Assembly: GCA_963627995.1 (NCBI GenBank)
Contig: CAVGCV010000007.1
Location: 1 to 64,000, forward strand
Direction: 5' to 3'
Length of the DNA stretch: 64,000 nucleotides
From: UBA3839 sp963627995
GTDB lineage: Bacteria > Bacteroidota > Bacteroidia > Bacteroidales > Bacteroidaceae
Every line of letters begins with the position of its first letter. The stretch's first letter is position 1. The notes beneath the pieces were generated by a model. It ran no database searches. It saw only the letters and a program-made list of their open reading frames with translations, and was not told the DNA's origin. This document shows positions 1 through 9,000 of this stretch, piece after piece. The position numbers and the translations under genes are program-made.

Positions 1-2
1 GG

Positions 3-886
3 CTCTCAACGACATTATTCTGGAAGATTTTTGATGGTTCAGACTTTACACCCTATATAATAAGGGAAAAGGAAATTATGTTTGTGATGAAAATTCGCAA
101 TTGGAAAACCCTGTTTGGAACTATAGCATAAACAAAGTTGCGTGTGAAAAGAAACTAATCAGTATGGCTTTTAAATTCGATTTGAACTATACGATAGTTA
201 GACCCGCTGTGACATATGGAAACACTCGCATACCATATGGTATTACTCCTCCTTACGGCTATCATGGAACCATTATACAAAGACTACTAAAGAATAAGCC
301 CATAATTTTATGGGATAAAGGACAAGCCATCTCTACAATTACAAGAGTTGAAGATTTTGCGGTAGGTCTTGTTGGATTAATCGGAAACGCAAAAGCTTAC
401 AATCAATGTTTTAATGTTGTTGGAGATGAACGCCATAAATGGAAAGATGTCATTGGCACATTAGCTGATATACTAAATGTTGAACCAACATACATTAATT
501 TGACAAAAGAACAATTGGCAAAAGAAATGCCTCTTCGGAAAGGTGAAATTCTTGGTGGAAGAGGTATCAACCAATTATTGGATAATAGAAAAATCAAAAG
601 TGTTGTCCCTGAATTTAAGACGACGATATCTTTACACGAAGGTCTCGAACGAACCGTTAGGTTTTATCAAAGCCATAATTATCTTTTAGGTATAGACTAT
701 AGATTTGATGCTACATGGGATTATATTGTAAGAAAATATTCAAATTCAAAAAGGAATACGGGATTCATTGATTACTTGCATAATGCATCTGTTTATGATA
801 GATTCATCTACTATACAGAGCTTCATTCTGATAAGAAAATTGTAAAAGCCATTCAACGCTTGGGCATGAAATTACACTCTTTATAA
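3..886 (+). CDS. NAD-dependent epimerase/dehydratase, 5'-truncated and apparently frameshifted
   Basis: Short-chain dehydrogenase/reductase superfamily sugar-nucleotide epimerase, expected to act in the cytoplasm on a nucleotide sugar for the surface polysaccharide made by the genes that follow. Visible family features are the catalytic YxxxK (NYSINK, coded just after position 118), the segment TIVRPAVTYG and a conserved C-terminal half. The N-terminal Rossmann glycine motif lies before the window. From about position 71 to 886 one frame is open, but the matching upstream residues (SDFTPYIIREK) are in another frame, so the two parts join only if one base is missing in the G/A-rich run near 64-72. 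An artificial TTG start at 101 would begin inside the domain. Either a sequencing error or a broken gene. It sits 6 bp before the next gene. Confidence 0.75.
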
Positions 887-892
887 TAGAAA

Positions 893-2128
893 ATGTTTCA
901 GAGAATAAATATTTTGATTTTGGTCCTCCTCTTGTGGATGCCCTTAACAGGTGTTGTCAATAATTTGACAGACTCCTCAATGCTATTGTTAATTGGACGT
1001 ATTTACAGGCTCTTGAACATTGTATTATTGCTGTGCGTTATTTACAAGTCCTCGTTCAAAAGTATTGTAAAGCAGCGGGCTGCCGTAATAATAGTGGCTG
1101 CAATTTATTTGCTTTTCTTCCATTATGAAACAAATATAAACCCTCCATTGGAAGTAAAAGGGCTGAAAGGTTTGGTCTATAGTACAAACTCTTTAACATC
1201 TTTGATGTATCATCTGATGTTTGCGCTGTCGGTATCCATTTATATGCAAAAGCAGACGATGATGTTCGACAAGATTATTTCCAAATTTGTTGTATATTCC
1301 ACCATTGCAAATGCAATTCTGGTGATTGTAATGCTCAGTAAATATGGTGTGGAGTTTTTTCTGGTTGGCGCTTTGATCTATAATGGGGTCACATTAATTC
1401 TGTTTTCTTATCAAGTTGTGTTGACTGTTGTGGCGATTTTATATGCTTGGGATAAGGTTTTGTTTGGTAAAGGCTTCTTGCTGGTCTTAGGCTTGGTCAA
1501 TGTGGGCTTCATCTTGTCTATGGGTAAGCGAGGGCCGTTGTTCGCCATTGCAATGGTTTTGCTGTGTTTTTGGCTTTTACGTAAGTACACGCTTAAAAAG
1601 GCCATGGGCATAATAGCGTTAGTGGTTGTGGGTTATAGCTTATTCCCGCTTTATGTGGATTACATTATAGAAATTTTGACGGCTGCAAACGAGCGAATAG
1701 GCCAGAGTTTCGCAGAGTTCTATTATTATGGAGACCTGAACGGTAGAGAGATCTTGCATGAATATGCCAATGACCAAATAGCAACGTATCCGTTATGGGG
1801 GCGTTATCCTGGGTTGATAATGCCGGATTCTACCGAATGGTGTTTTGGATACCATCCACACAATATTTGGATTGAAGCGGTAATGACAATGGGCTATTTG
1901 GGTAGTATTCCTTTCTTCCTCTATGTGGGCTATCTGTTGTTCTTAAAAGTCATTCCGTCTTTCAGCGCGAATAATGCCTATATGTTTTTTGCAATGCTTT
2001 TTGTGGCAGAAACAACTCACGGATTTATGAGCGGCTCGTTGGCAAGTAGTGAACTCTGGTTGTCGATGTTCGTGCTGGCTGCGTATAAACCAGTCAAAAT
2101 CGGTAGGGCAAATCGTGATGGGAAGTAA
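893..2128 (+). CDS. O-antigen ligase/polymerase-like membrane protein (Wzy-type)
   Basis: A 411-residue integral membrane protein with about 10-12 hydrophobic segments and a large soluble loop around residues 260-330. The loop carries the pattern PHNIWIE, typical of O-antigen ligase/Wzy_C family proteins that polymerise or ligate undecaprenyl-linked oligosaccharides on the periplasmic face. The ATG at 893 follows the epimerase stop by 6 bp, and the 3' end overlaps the flippase start at 2118 by 11 bp, so the genes are co-transcribed and probably translationally coupled. The role as polymerase rather than ligase is inferred from its place next to a flippase. Codon use is AT-rich, unlike genes after 5.8 kb. 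Confidence 0.75.
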   Translation: MFQRINILILVLLLWMPLTGVVNNLTDSSMLLLIGRIYRLLNIVLLLCVIYKSSFKSIVKQRAAVIIVAAIYLLFFHYETNINPPLEVKGLKGLVYSTNSLTSLMYHLMFALSVSIYMQKQTMMFDKIISKFVVYSTIANAILVIVMLSKYGVEFFLVGALIYNGVTLILFSYQVVLTVVAILYAWDKVLFGKGFLLVLGLVNVGFILSMGKRGPLFAIAMVLLCFWLLRKYTLKKAMGIIALVVVGYSLFPLYVDYIIEILTAANERIGQSFAEFYYYGDLNGREILHEYANDQIATYPLWGRYPGLIMPDSTEWCFGYHPHNIWIEAVMTMGYLGSIPFFLYVGYLLFLKVIPSFSANNAYMFFAMLFVAETTHGFMSGSLASSELWLSMFVLAAYKPVKIGRANRDGK

Positions 2129-3635
2129 CGGACAAATAGCGAAGAACACGCTTTTCCTGTATTTCAGAATGATGTTTACAATGATTATTTCATTGTATAC
2201 ATCGCGAGTGATTTTACAGAAATTAGGTGTTGATAATTATGGCATCTATCAGTCCGTAGGCGGGATTGTTGGTTTCCTCTCTTTTATCAATGGCGCATTA
2301 AGTACGGGGTCTTCCCGCTTTCTGACTTATGCTTTGGGGGAAAACAACTTCGACAAATTGCGCCGGACTTTTTCTACCACATTAATTATACATGTCATTA
2401 TATCTGCTGTTGTCATCCTGATAGCAGAGACCATAGGACTATGGTTCTTGTATAACAAGTTGGTTATACCTGAAGACAGAATGGGTGCAGCTGTCTTTGT
2501 CTATCATGTTTCAATATTGACAGCAGTTTTCACCTTAACGCAAGTGCCGTATAATGCAAGCATCATATCGCATGAAAAAATGTCGATATATGCCTACACG
2601 AGCATAGTGGAGGTGTCGGCTAAACTTGGAATCTGCTATCTGTTGTCTGTTGGCGACTTCGACCGGCTGAAGCTCTATGCTTTGTTGCTTTTCTTTGTCC
2701 AAGCAGGATTGATGGCGTTCTATCGGCTTTATTGTATCCGCAACTTCAAAGAGACTGTTTTCAAATTTATATTTGATAAAAGAGTTTTCAAGGAGATAGC
2801 TGCTTTTTCGGGGTGGAGCTTGTTCGCCCATTGCTCGGTGGCTTTGAACAGTCAGGGCATTCTGATTCTATTGAATATGTTTTTCCAACCGGCAGTGGTC
2901 GCGGCTCGTGCCATTTCCATTCAAGTAAATATGGCGGCTACGCAGTTCGTGAACAATTTCAGAACGGCCTCCAATCCTCAGATTGTGAAACGGCTTGCAG
3001 CAGGTGATGTGGAAGGCTCGCATCGGCTGTTGTTGTCTTCCACGAAATATTCATATTATTTGATGTTGGTTCTCTGCTTGCCTATTTGTTTCTTGGCAGC
3101 TCCGTTGCTCCACATCTGGTTGGGCGTTGTTCCTGAATATACGGTTATATTCCTTCAGTTAATCGTGATTCAGAGTTTGTTCCAAGTGTTTGATACTTCT
3201 TTTTACACGGCATTGTATGCCATGGGACGTTTGAAAGAGAATGCATTGGTGTCACCAACCATCGGACTGTTGAGATTCCCCCTTATCTATTTGTTCTTCA
3301 AGATGGGTTGTTCTCCCGTCGCTCTTTCTTGGGCAAGCCTTGCGACGTATGTACTGCTCGGCTTGGTCATAAAGCCAATATTGATAACAAAGATAGCCAA
3401 GTACTCTTGGAAAAACATCCTGGGTGTGTTTGTCCCGTGCGTACGGGTTACAGCGATGGCCTTGGTGCTGGCTTTCCTGTTAGATTACATCTGTGACCCC
3501 CTCCCATTTTGGTGGTTACGTGATAGAAGGGGGATTGCTTGTCGTGGGTATTCTATGTATTGTGCTCTATTGTGGCATAGAGAAGGAAACTCGCAGGAAA
3601 GTATTCGTTTTGGTGGCAAACAAAATAAAAAGTAA
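2118..3635 (+). CDS. Polysaccharide flippase (Wzx/MATE-like), C-terminus frameshifted
   Basis: Oligosaccharide flippase family protein with about 12 membrane segments, expected to move undecaprenyl-linked repeat units across the inner membrane. ATG 2118 is chosen because MGSNGQIAKNTLFLYFRMMF is the normal family N-terminus; the frame extends further upstream but only into the previous gene. After about residue 460 the last TM segment is lost: the open frame ends in a charged, non-membrane tail at 3635. Dropping one C from the C5 run at 3496-3500 restores a hydrophobic segment (GGLLVVGILCIVLY) and a basic tail ending at a TGA at 3640-3642, which overlaps the next ATG as ATGA. This strongly suggests an indel, either real (broken or phase-variable) or a sequencing error. 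Confidence 0.8.
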   Translation: MGSNGQIAKNTLFLYFRMMFTMIISLYTSRVILQKLGVDNYGIYQSVGGIVGFLSFINGALSTGSSRFLTYALGENNFDKLRRTFSTTLIIHVIISAVVILIAETIGLWFLYNKLVIPEDRMGAAVFVYHVSILTAVFTLTQVPYNASIISHEKMSIYAYTSIVEVSAKLGICYLLSVGDFDRLKLYALLLFFVQAGLMAFYRLYCIRNFKETVFKFIFDKRVFKEIAAFSGWSLFAHCSVALNSQGILILLNMFFQPAVVAARAISIQVNMAATQFVNNFRTASNPQIVKRLAAGDVEGSHRLLLSSTKYSYYLMLVLCLPICFLAAPLLHIWLGVVPEYTVIFLQLIVIQSLFQVFDTSFYTALYAMGRLKENALVSPTIGLLRFPLIYLFFKMGCSPVALSWASLATYVLLGLVIKPILITKIAKYSWKNILGVFVPCVRVTAMALVLAFLLDYICDPLPFWWLRDRRGIACRGYSMYCALLWHREGNSQESIRFGGKQNKK

Positions 3636-3638
3636 GGT

Positions 3639-4769
3639 ATGAAGATTGGTATATTGACGGTTCCGTTCAACAACAATTATGGAGGCTATCTTCAGTGTTA
3701 TGCTTTGATGAGTGTCCTGCGCAAAATAGGACACGAGCCAATAATCATCAACCGCAGGCAGAATATAAAGGTTTATGGAGTAGGTAAACTCAAAGCGTTT
3801 ATAATAAACCGCTTGTTGGATAAGAAAGAACGGTTTTACAATATAAAATCCATGGAGGCATATCATGCACAGAAAGGAAAAAACATGTGTTCCTTTGTAG
3901 AGCGTTATTTGCAGCCAAAAACCCAGCCGCTTTATAAAACCTCGGATTATGAAATTGTCAAATCCTTGAATTTGGATGCAGTCATTGTCGGTAGTGACCA
4001 AGTATGGCGGCCGCGGTATGTCCCCGATATAGAAGAATACTTCTTTAAGTATATTCCTGAGAATATTCGGAGAATGGCGTATGCGGCTTCGTTCGGCTGC
4101 GATAATGTGGAGTATACGGAGCAGGAACTGAATAAATGTTCCAAATTATTGAATGTATTCTCGGCGGTGTCGACAAGGGAGAAGTCCGGTCAAAAAATCG
4201 TGCAGGATTATTTTGGATATAAAAAAGCCCAAGTGACATTGGATCCAACGATGCTGTTGGACAAGAAAGACTATTGTCACATCATTGGAAACGACAATGT
4301 CACGTACGGAAAGAATCTTTTTGCCTATATCTTGGATAGAAATCAAGAAAAAGAGACAATGATAGCCCGTTTGGCGTCAAAACTTTCATGTCAGGTTTTT
4401 GATATCATGAATCGAGACAAATATGCACCTCTTGATTCTGTCGAAAAATGGCTTAAGGCTGTCAGTACATCCGAATTTGTTATAACGGACTCTTTTCATG
4501 GAACAGTGTTCTCCATATTGTTTAATCGCCCATTCTATGTGATAGGGAATGAGAAGAGAGGTAATAGCCGAATATTGGACTTGTTGTCATTGTTTGGCCT
4601 GGAAGACAGGTTGGTTGATGGTAACTTCAAATGCGACTCGATAAACCTTGACATTGACTGGAATAGATCCAACAAAATGTTGGATGTTCATAGAAAACAA
4701 TCGATTGATTTTCTGAAAAGCAATTTGTGGTCTTCGTCTGTGACCACTAAAAATTTGAGAGCAATATGA
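3639..4769 (+). CDS. Polysaccharide pyruvyl transferase family protein
   Basis: A 376-residue protein of the WcaK/CsaB-like polysaccharide pyruvyl transferase family (GT-B-like fold). It would add a pyruvyl ketal, or act as a related transferase, on a surface glycan in the cytoplasm. Visible family signatures are the N-terminal NNNYGGYLQCYAL, the central VIVGSDQVW, the segment YAASFG, and the C-terminal TDSFHGTVFSILF. Start ATG 3639 overlaps the restored stop of the flippase, and its own stop overlaps the next ATG at 4766, so it is in the middle of a tightly coupled operon. Exact donor and acceptor cannot be read from sequence. Confidence 0.85.
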   Translation: MKIGILTVPFNNNYGGYLQCYALMSVLRKIGHEPIIINRRQNIKVYGVGKLKAFIINRLLDKKERFYNIKSMEAYHAQKGKNMCSFVERYLQPKTQPLYKTSDYEIVKSLNLDAVIVGSDQVWRPRYVPDIEEYFFKYIPENIRRMAYAASFGCDNVEYTEQELNKCSKLLNVFSAVSTREKSGQKIVQDYFGYKKAQVTLDPTMLLDKKDYCHIIGNDNVTYGKNLFAYILDRNQEKETMIARLASKLSCQVFDIMNRDKYAPLDSVEKWLKAVSTSEFVITDSFHGTVFSILFNRPFYVIGNEKRGNSRILDLLSLFGLEDRLVDGNFKCDSINLDIDWNRSNKMLDVHRKQSIDFLKSNLWSSSVTTKNLRAI

Positions 4770-5782
4770 TACATGTTATTTGTCATGATTTTAAATCCAC
4801 GTCTGGTAACCATGCCGGCATGCGGTATCTTTATGAACAAATTTGCAAGAATGATTCCAACACTCGTCTTTATGTCTTAAATAAAAAAGGTGTTGGCGTA
4901 AGATATTTGAATCGGCTGATAGCCTTTTTTGTTGCCCTGAAAGTCGCGCTGACCTATAAAAAAGGAGATAAAATATTGTTTACCGAACACTTGTTTGGTG
5001 GTTCTTTCCACGTATGGATGATAAGCGTGGTTCGTTTTTTCCATCCCAAGGCCTTGATATATGCAATGGCCCATCTGACCCCGTTGTATTTGGAACAACG
5101 ATTCACGAAGTCCCAAATAAGAAAAGAGGCAGCCAAAGTGAACTGCGTGATAACATTAGGGTCAAGTCTTACGCATTTTCTAAAAGGCTTGGGCATAAAG
5201 AATGTACACACGTCATTCCACTATGTAGATAATTCCTACTACACGGTGGCATCAATAGAAGCAAAGCCCGCCCCCACCATAATCGTGATGGGGACAATGG
5301 CAAGAAAATTCAATATGTTGGCGGATATTGTGAAGAAATGCCCGACAACAGATTTCGTTATCTGTAAAGGGCGGAAGAATGTCGATGACATGTTTGCTGG
5401 GTGCAAAAATGTGAAACTTCTTGGCTTTGTCCCTGAAGATACATTGAAATATGAAATGAGCATGGCTGACATCTCGCTAAATGTCATGGAGGATACGGTG
5501 GGTAGCAATGTCATCTGTACTTCTTTGGGAATGGGACTTGCAATGCTATGTAGCGATGTCGGCTCTATTCGGGATTACTGCAACGAAAGCAACACTGTGT
5601 TTTGTAAAACGACTGACGATTTTGTCGATGCCATTAAGATGCTCTCGGGCAATCCGGATAGGTTGAATGAAATGCGCAAGAATGCTTATGCGGCTTCAAA
5701 AAAATTGTCAATAGCAAATTACAAAAAGGACATTTGGCAATTAATGGGCGAAACTGATATTCAGCGCGCTGGCTCTTGCTGA
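4766..5782 (+). CDS. Glycosyltransferase (GT4/GT1-like)
   Basis: A 338-residue glycosyltransferase with GT-B character. The N-terminal half contains basic and hydrophobic segments (ILFTEHLFGG, region around HPKALIYAMAHL). The C-terminal donor-binding half has PTIIVMGTMARKFN, VKLLGFVPEDTLKYEMSMADI and a glycine/serine-rich nucleotide-sugar site (VGSNVICTSLGMGLAMLCSDVGSIRDY). It likely transfers a sugar to the growing repeat unit at the cytoplasmic membrane. ATGA overlap with the upstream gene. The TGA at 5780-5782 abuts the first base of a 22-bp-periodic repeat element, and GC content changes abruptly beyond it. Confidence 0.8.
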   Translation: MIHVICHDFKSTSGNHAGMRYLYEQICKNDSNTRLYVLNKKGVGVRYLNRLIAFFVALKVALTYKKGDKILFTEHLFGGSFHVWMISVVRFFHPKALIYAMAHLTPLYLEQRFTKSQIRKEAAKVNCVITLGSSLTHFLKGLGIKNVHTSFHYVDNSYYTVASIEAKPAPTIIVMGTMARKFNMLADIVKKCPTTDFVICKGRKNVDDMFAGCKNVKLLGFVPEDTLKYEMSMADISLNVMEDTVGSNVICTSLGMGLAMLCSDVGSIRDYCNESNTVFCKTTDDFVDAIKMLSGNPDRLNEMRKNAYAASKKLSIANYKKDIWQLMGETDIQRAGSC

Positions 5783-5892
5783 AAAAACACTGCGGAGCGA
5801 AGGGCTTTGCTCCGCGGAGAAAATAAAATTCGTCCGCGGACGAAAAACTTTTTCTCTGCGGACGTTTTTTGTGCCGTCCGCAGTGTTTTTTT
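5782..5892 (+). repeat. 22-bp-periodic palindromic element, copy A
   Basis: Five 8-bp boxes resembling TCYGCRGA start at 5789, 5811, 5833, 5855 and 5877, all exactly 22 bp apart. Spacers are 14 nt; the two inner ones run from A-rich to T-rich. The outer boxes form an inverted repeat flanked by an A-run (5782-5787) and a T-run (5886-5892), so the transcript could fold into a long terminator-like hairpin in either direction. It begins at the stop codon of the glycosyltransferase gene. This is the most regular of five copies and is taken as the forward orientation. Confidence 0.85.
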
Positions 5893-6004
5893 GGGCGGCC
5901 CCGGGACGCTGATTTCCAGCTGTTTTCAACAAGAGTCGCATTCGTTTCTTCAAAAATCGCATTCGTTTCTTCATTCGTTCCATTGCGGAACTTGCGGCGG
6001 ACGC

Positions 6005-6012
6005 TAACTTTG
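6005..6012 (+). promoter_or_regulatory. -7 box for the GH31 gene
   Basis: TAACTTTG fits the Bacteroidetes -7 consensus TAnnTTTG. A TTG at 5983-5985 lies 19 bp upstream at the -33 position. The leader to the ATG at 6058 is about 40 nt. Confidence 0.65.
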
Positions 6013-6057
6013 CACTGCCGCGGTCACCACGGCGACACCTAACCAACAACTGCTACC

Positions 6058-9000
6058 ATGAGATTCCACGACATCGCCAGGGACATCCGGCGGAGGGCGC
6101 GCGCCGCCCTCCACCTGTGCGTCCTGACCGCCGCCACCGCGGCGGCGCAGCAGCCGTTCAGCTTCCACTGCAAGGACTACGTCAAGCTGGACGACCGCGT
6201 AAGGACGGCCGTCGCCTACGACGAGGCGGCCAACACCTTCACCATCCGCCAGGCCGGCGCCAACAACACGGCCTTCGGCATGGACAAGTCGAAGGACGGG
6301 GCATACTACTTTTCGAACAAGCAGAACTGGTTCGTCATCAGGGGCACGAACCTCAGCGCCAAGGCCGGCGACAGCCAGGTGTGGTGGTTCAACGGATTCA
6401 ACAACGCGAGGAGCGAGCAGCCGGCCTTCGCGCTGGCGGCGGGCGACGGCTCCGCCGTCCTCGCGTGGGACCTGCGCAACGCGCCCAACATCAACGGGAA
6501 CGTCAATTTCCAAACGCCCCGAATCGTCATCTCCGGCTACGGCGGCGCCCTCATTTCCGCCATCGGCCTGACCGCCACCGCCGACGCGGCCACCGTCAGC
6601 GACATCCGCTTCTGCTCCGGCGCGGAACTGGCCCTCGCCTGTCCCGAGGCCATGGGCGCGGCGGGCTACGCCAGCACCGACGAGATACGCGACGAGGTGC
6701 TGGCCGCGCTCCAGGAGACCATCGGCAGGGCCGCGGCCCTGCTGGAGGGCGCGGCGGAGTCGGACGCAAGGAGCGAGCTGGGCGCACGCACCGCGCAGGC
6801 GCAGTCGGCCTACGGCGCGGCCGGCACGGACGCGGCCACCCTCCTCGCCGCCATCGAGCAGCAGGCCCTGCTGGAAGCCGCCGTCGATGCCTACCGCGCG
6901 GCTGTCCCCGTCGTGAGCTGGACGGTCGGGAGCGACGGGCTGTCGGCGCGCTGCAACGACGTCTACACGCGCGTCACCTTCTACGGCGACAACACCGTGC
7001 GCGTGGTGAAGACGCCCACCGCCAGCCCGGCAGGCAAGGCGAGCCTGTCGGTGGTGGCCGCGCCCGAGGCGGTGGCGGTTGCCGCCAGCGAGAGCGACAC
7101 CGCCGTCGTGGTCTCCGCCGCCGGCGTGGCCGTGCGCTACCGGTTCCGGGACGGCCGCGTGGAGGTGCTCCGCCCCGACGGCACGCCGCTCGTTGCCGAG
7201 CGCGACGGCGCCGCCCGCTTCACGGCCAAGAAGGACGGGCCTTTCGACAGCTTCACCGTCACGGACGCCTTCGCGCTCGACGACGACGAGCAGATCTACG
7301 GCCTGGGGCAAATCCAGAACGGCCTGTTCGACCAGCGCGGGCAGACCGTCCTCCTGGAGCAGGCGAACACGAAGGTGTGCATCCCCTACTTCGAGTCGAG
7401 CAAGAACTACGGGCTGTTCTGGGACAACTACTCGCCCACGACGTTCGCCGACAACGCCGGCGGAGCGAGCTTCACGTCCACGGGCAACGAAATCGACTAC
7501 TACGTGATGGCGGGCGACGACACCCACGAGGTCCTCTCGCTCATGCGCGCCCTCACCGGCCGCTGCCCCATGCCTCCCCTGTGGAGCTTCGGCCTCTACC
7601 AGAGCCGCCAGCGCTACACGAGCACCGACGAGGTGCGCGAGGTGGTCAGCCGCTACCGCGCGCTCGGCGTCCCGCTCGACTGCGTCGTGCAGGACTGGCA
7701 GTACTGGGGCGGCAACGACAACTGGAACGCCCTTGCGTTCGAGAACCCCCTCTACAGCGACGCGCGGGCGATGATTGACGACGTGCACGCGCAGCACGCC
7801 AAGTTCATGGTCTCCATCTGGGCCAACTTCGGCCCCGCCTCCGCCCCCTACAAGGAGCTCGACGCGATGGGGCGGCTCATGGACGTCGGCAACAGCGGCA
7901 CCTACCCCCCGGGCTACGGCGTGCGCCCCTACGACTGCTACAGCGCCGACGCGCGCGGCGTGTACTGGAGGCACCTCTACAACGGCCTCGTCTCCAAGGG
8001 CGTCGACGCCTACTGGATGGACTCCACCGAGCCCGACTACTATGGCGCGCCGGACGCGGCCTGCTTCGACTACGTGTCGGGCGAGGGCCGCACGTGGCGC
8101 AGCCTCCGCAACGCCTTCCCGCTGGCCCAGGTGGGCGGCGTGGCCGGACACCACCGCGCGGCCGAGGCTGCCGGCGACCCCTGCCTCGCCGGCAAGCGCG
8201 TGGCCATCCTCACGCGGTCGGCCTTCGCCGGGCAGCAGCGCACGGGCGCCAACACGTGGAGCGGCGACGTCACCGCCAGCTGGGCGGCGCTCGCCAGCCA
8301 GATACCCGCCGGGTGCAGCCTCTCCGCCTGCGGCATCCCCTACTGGAACAGCGACATCGGCGGCTTCTTCCTGGGCGGCTACGCCGGCGGCGTGGGCAAC
8401 GCCGCGTGGCGGCGGCTCTACATGCGCTGGATGCAGTTCGGCACGTTCTGCCCGATGATGCGCTTCCACGGCGACGGCACGCCGCGCGAAATCTACCAGT
8501 TCGGCAGCAAGGGCGACCACGGCGACTTCGACCATATCCTGAAGTACGTGAGGCTGCGCTACCGCCTCGCCCCCTACCTCTACAGCACGGCCTGGCAGGT
8601 GAGCGCCCATGACGGGACGTTCATGCGCGCGCTGCCCGCCGCCTTCCGCCACGACCGCCAGGCCCGCGGCGTGAGGGACGAGTACATGTTCGGCGACGCC
8701 TTCCTCGTCGCCCCCGTCGTGACGGACAACGCCACCCGGCGCGAGGTCTATCTTCCCGAGGGGGAGAAGTGGGTCGATTTCTGGACGGGGCGCGCCCACG
8801 AGGGCGGGCAGACGCTGACGGCGGAGGCCGCCATGGACGTCATCCCGCTCTACGTGCGGGCCGGCACCATCCTGCCGTGGGGCCCCGACGTGCAGTACAT
8901 GGGCGAGAAGGACTGGGACAGCCTGGAGGTGAGGGTCTATCCGGGCGGCGACGGACGCTTCACCCTCTACGAGGACGCCGCCGACGGCTACGGCTACGAG

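Noticed and set aside
5789..5884. Regular box-spacer arrangement considered as a CRISPR array
   Set aside because: Boxes are only 8 bp and palindromic, spacers are 14 nt and nearly the same in every copy, and no cas genes are present.
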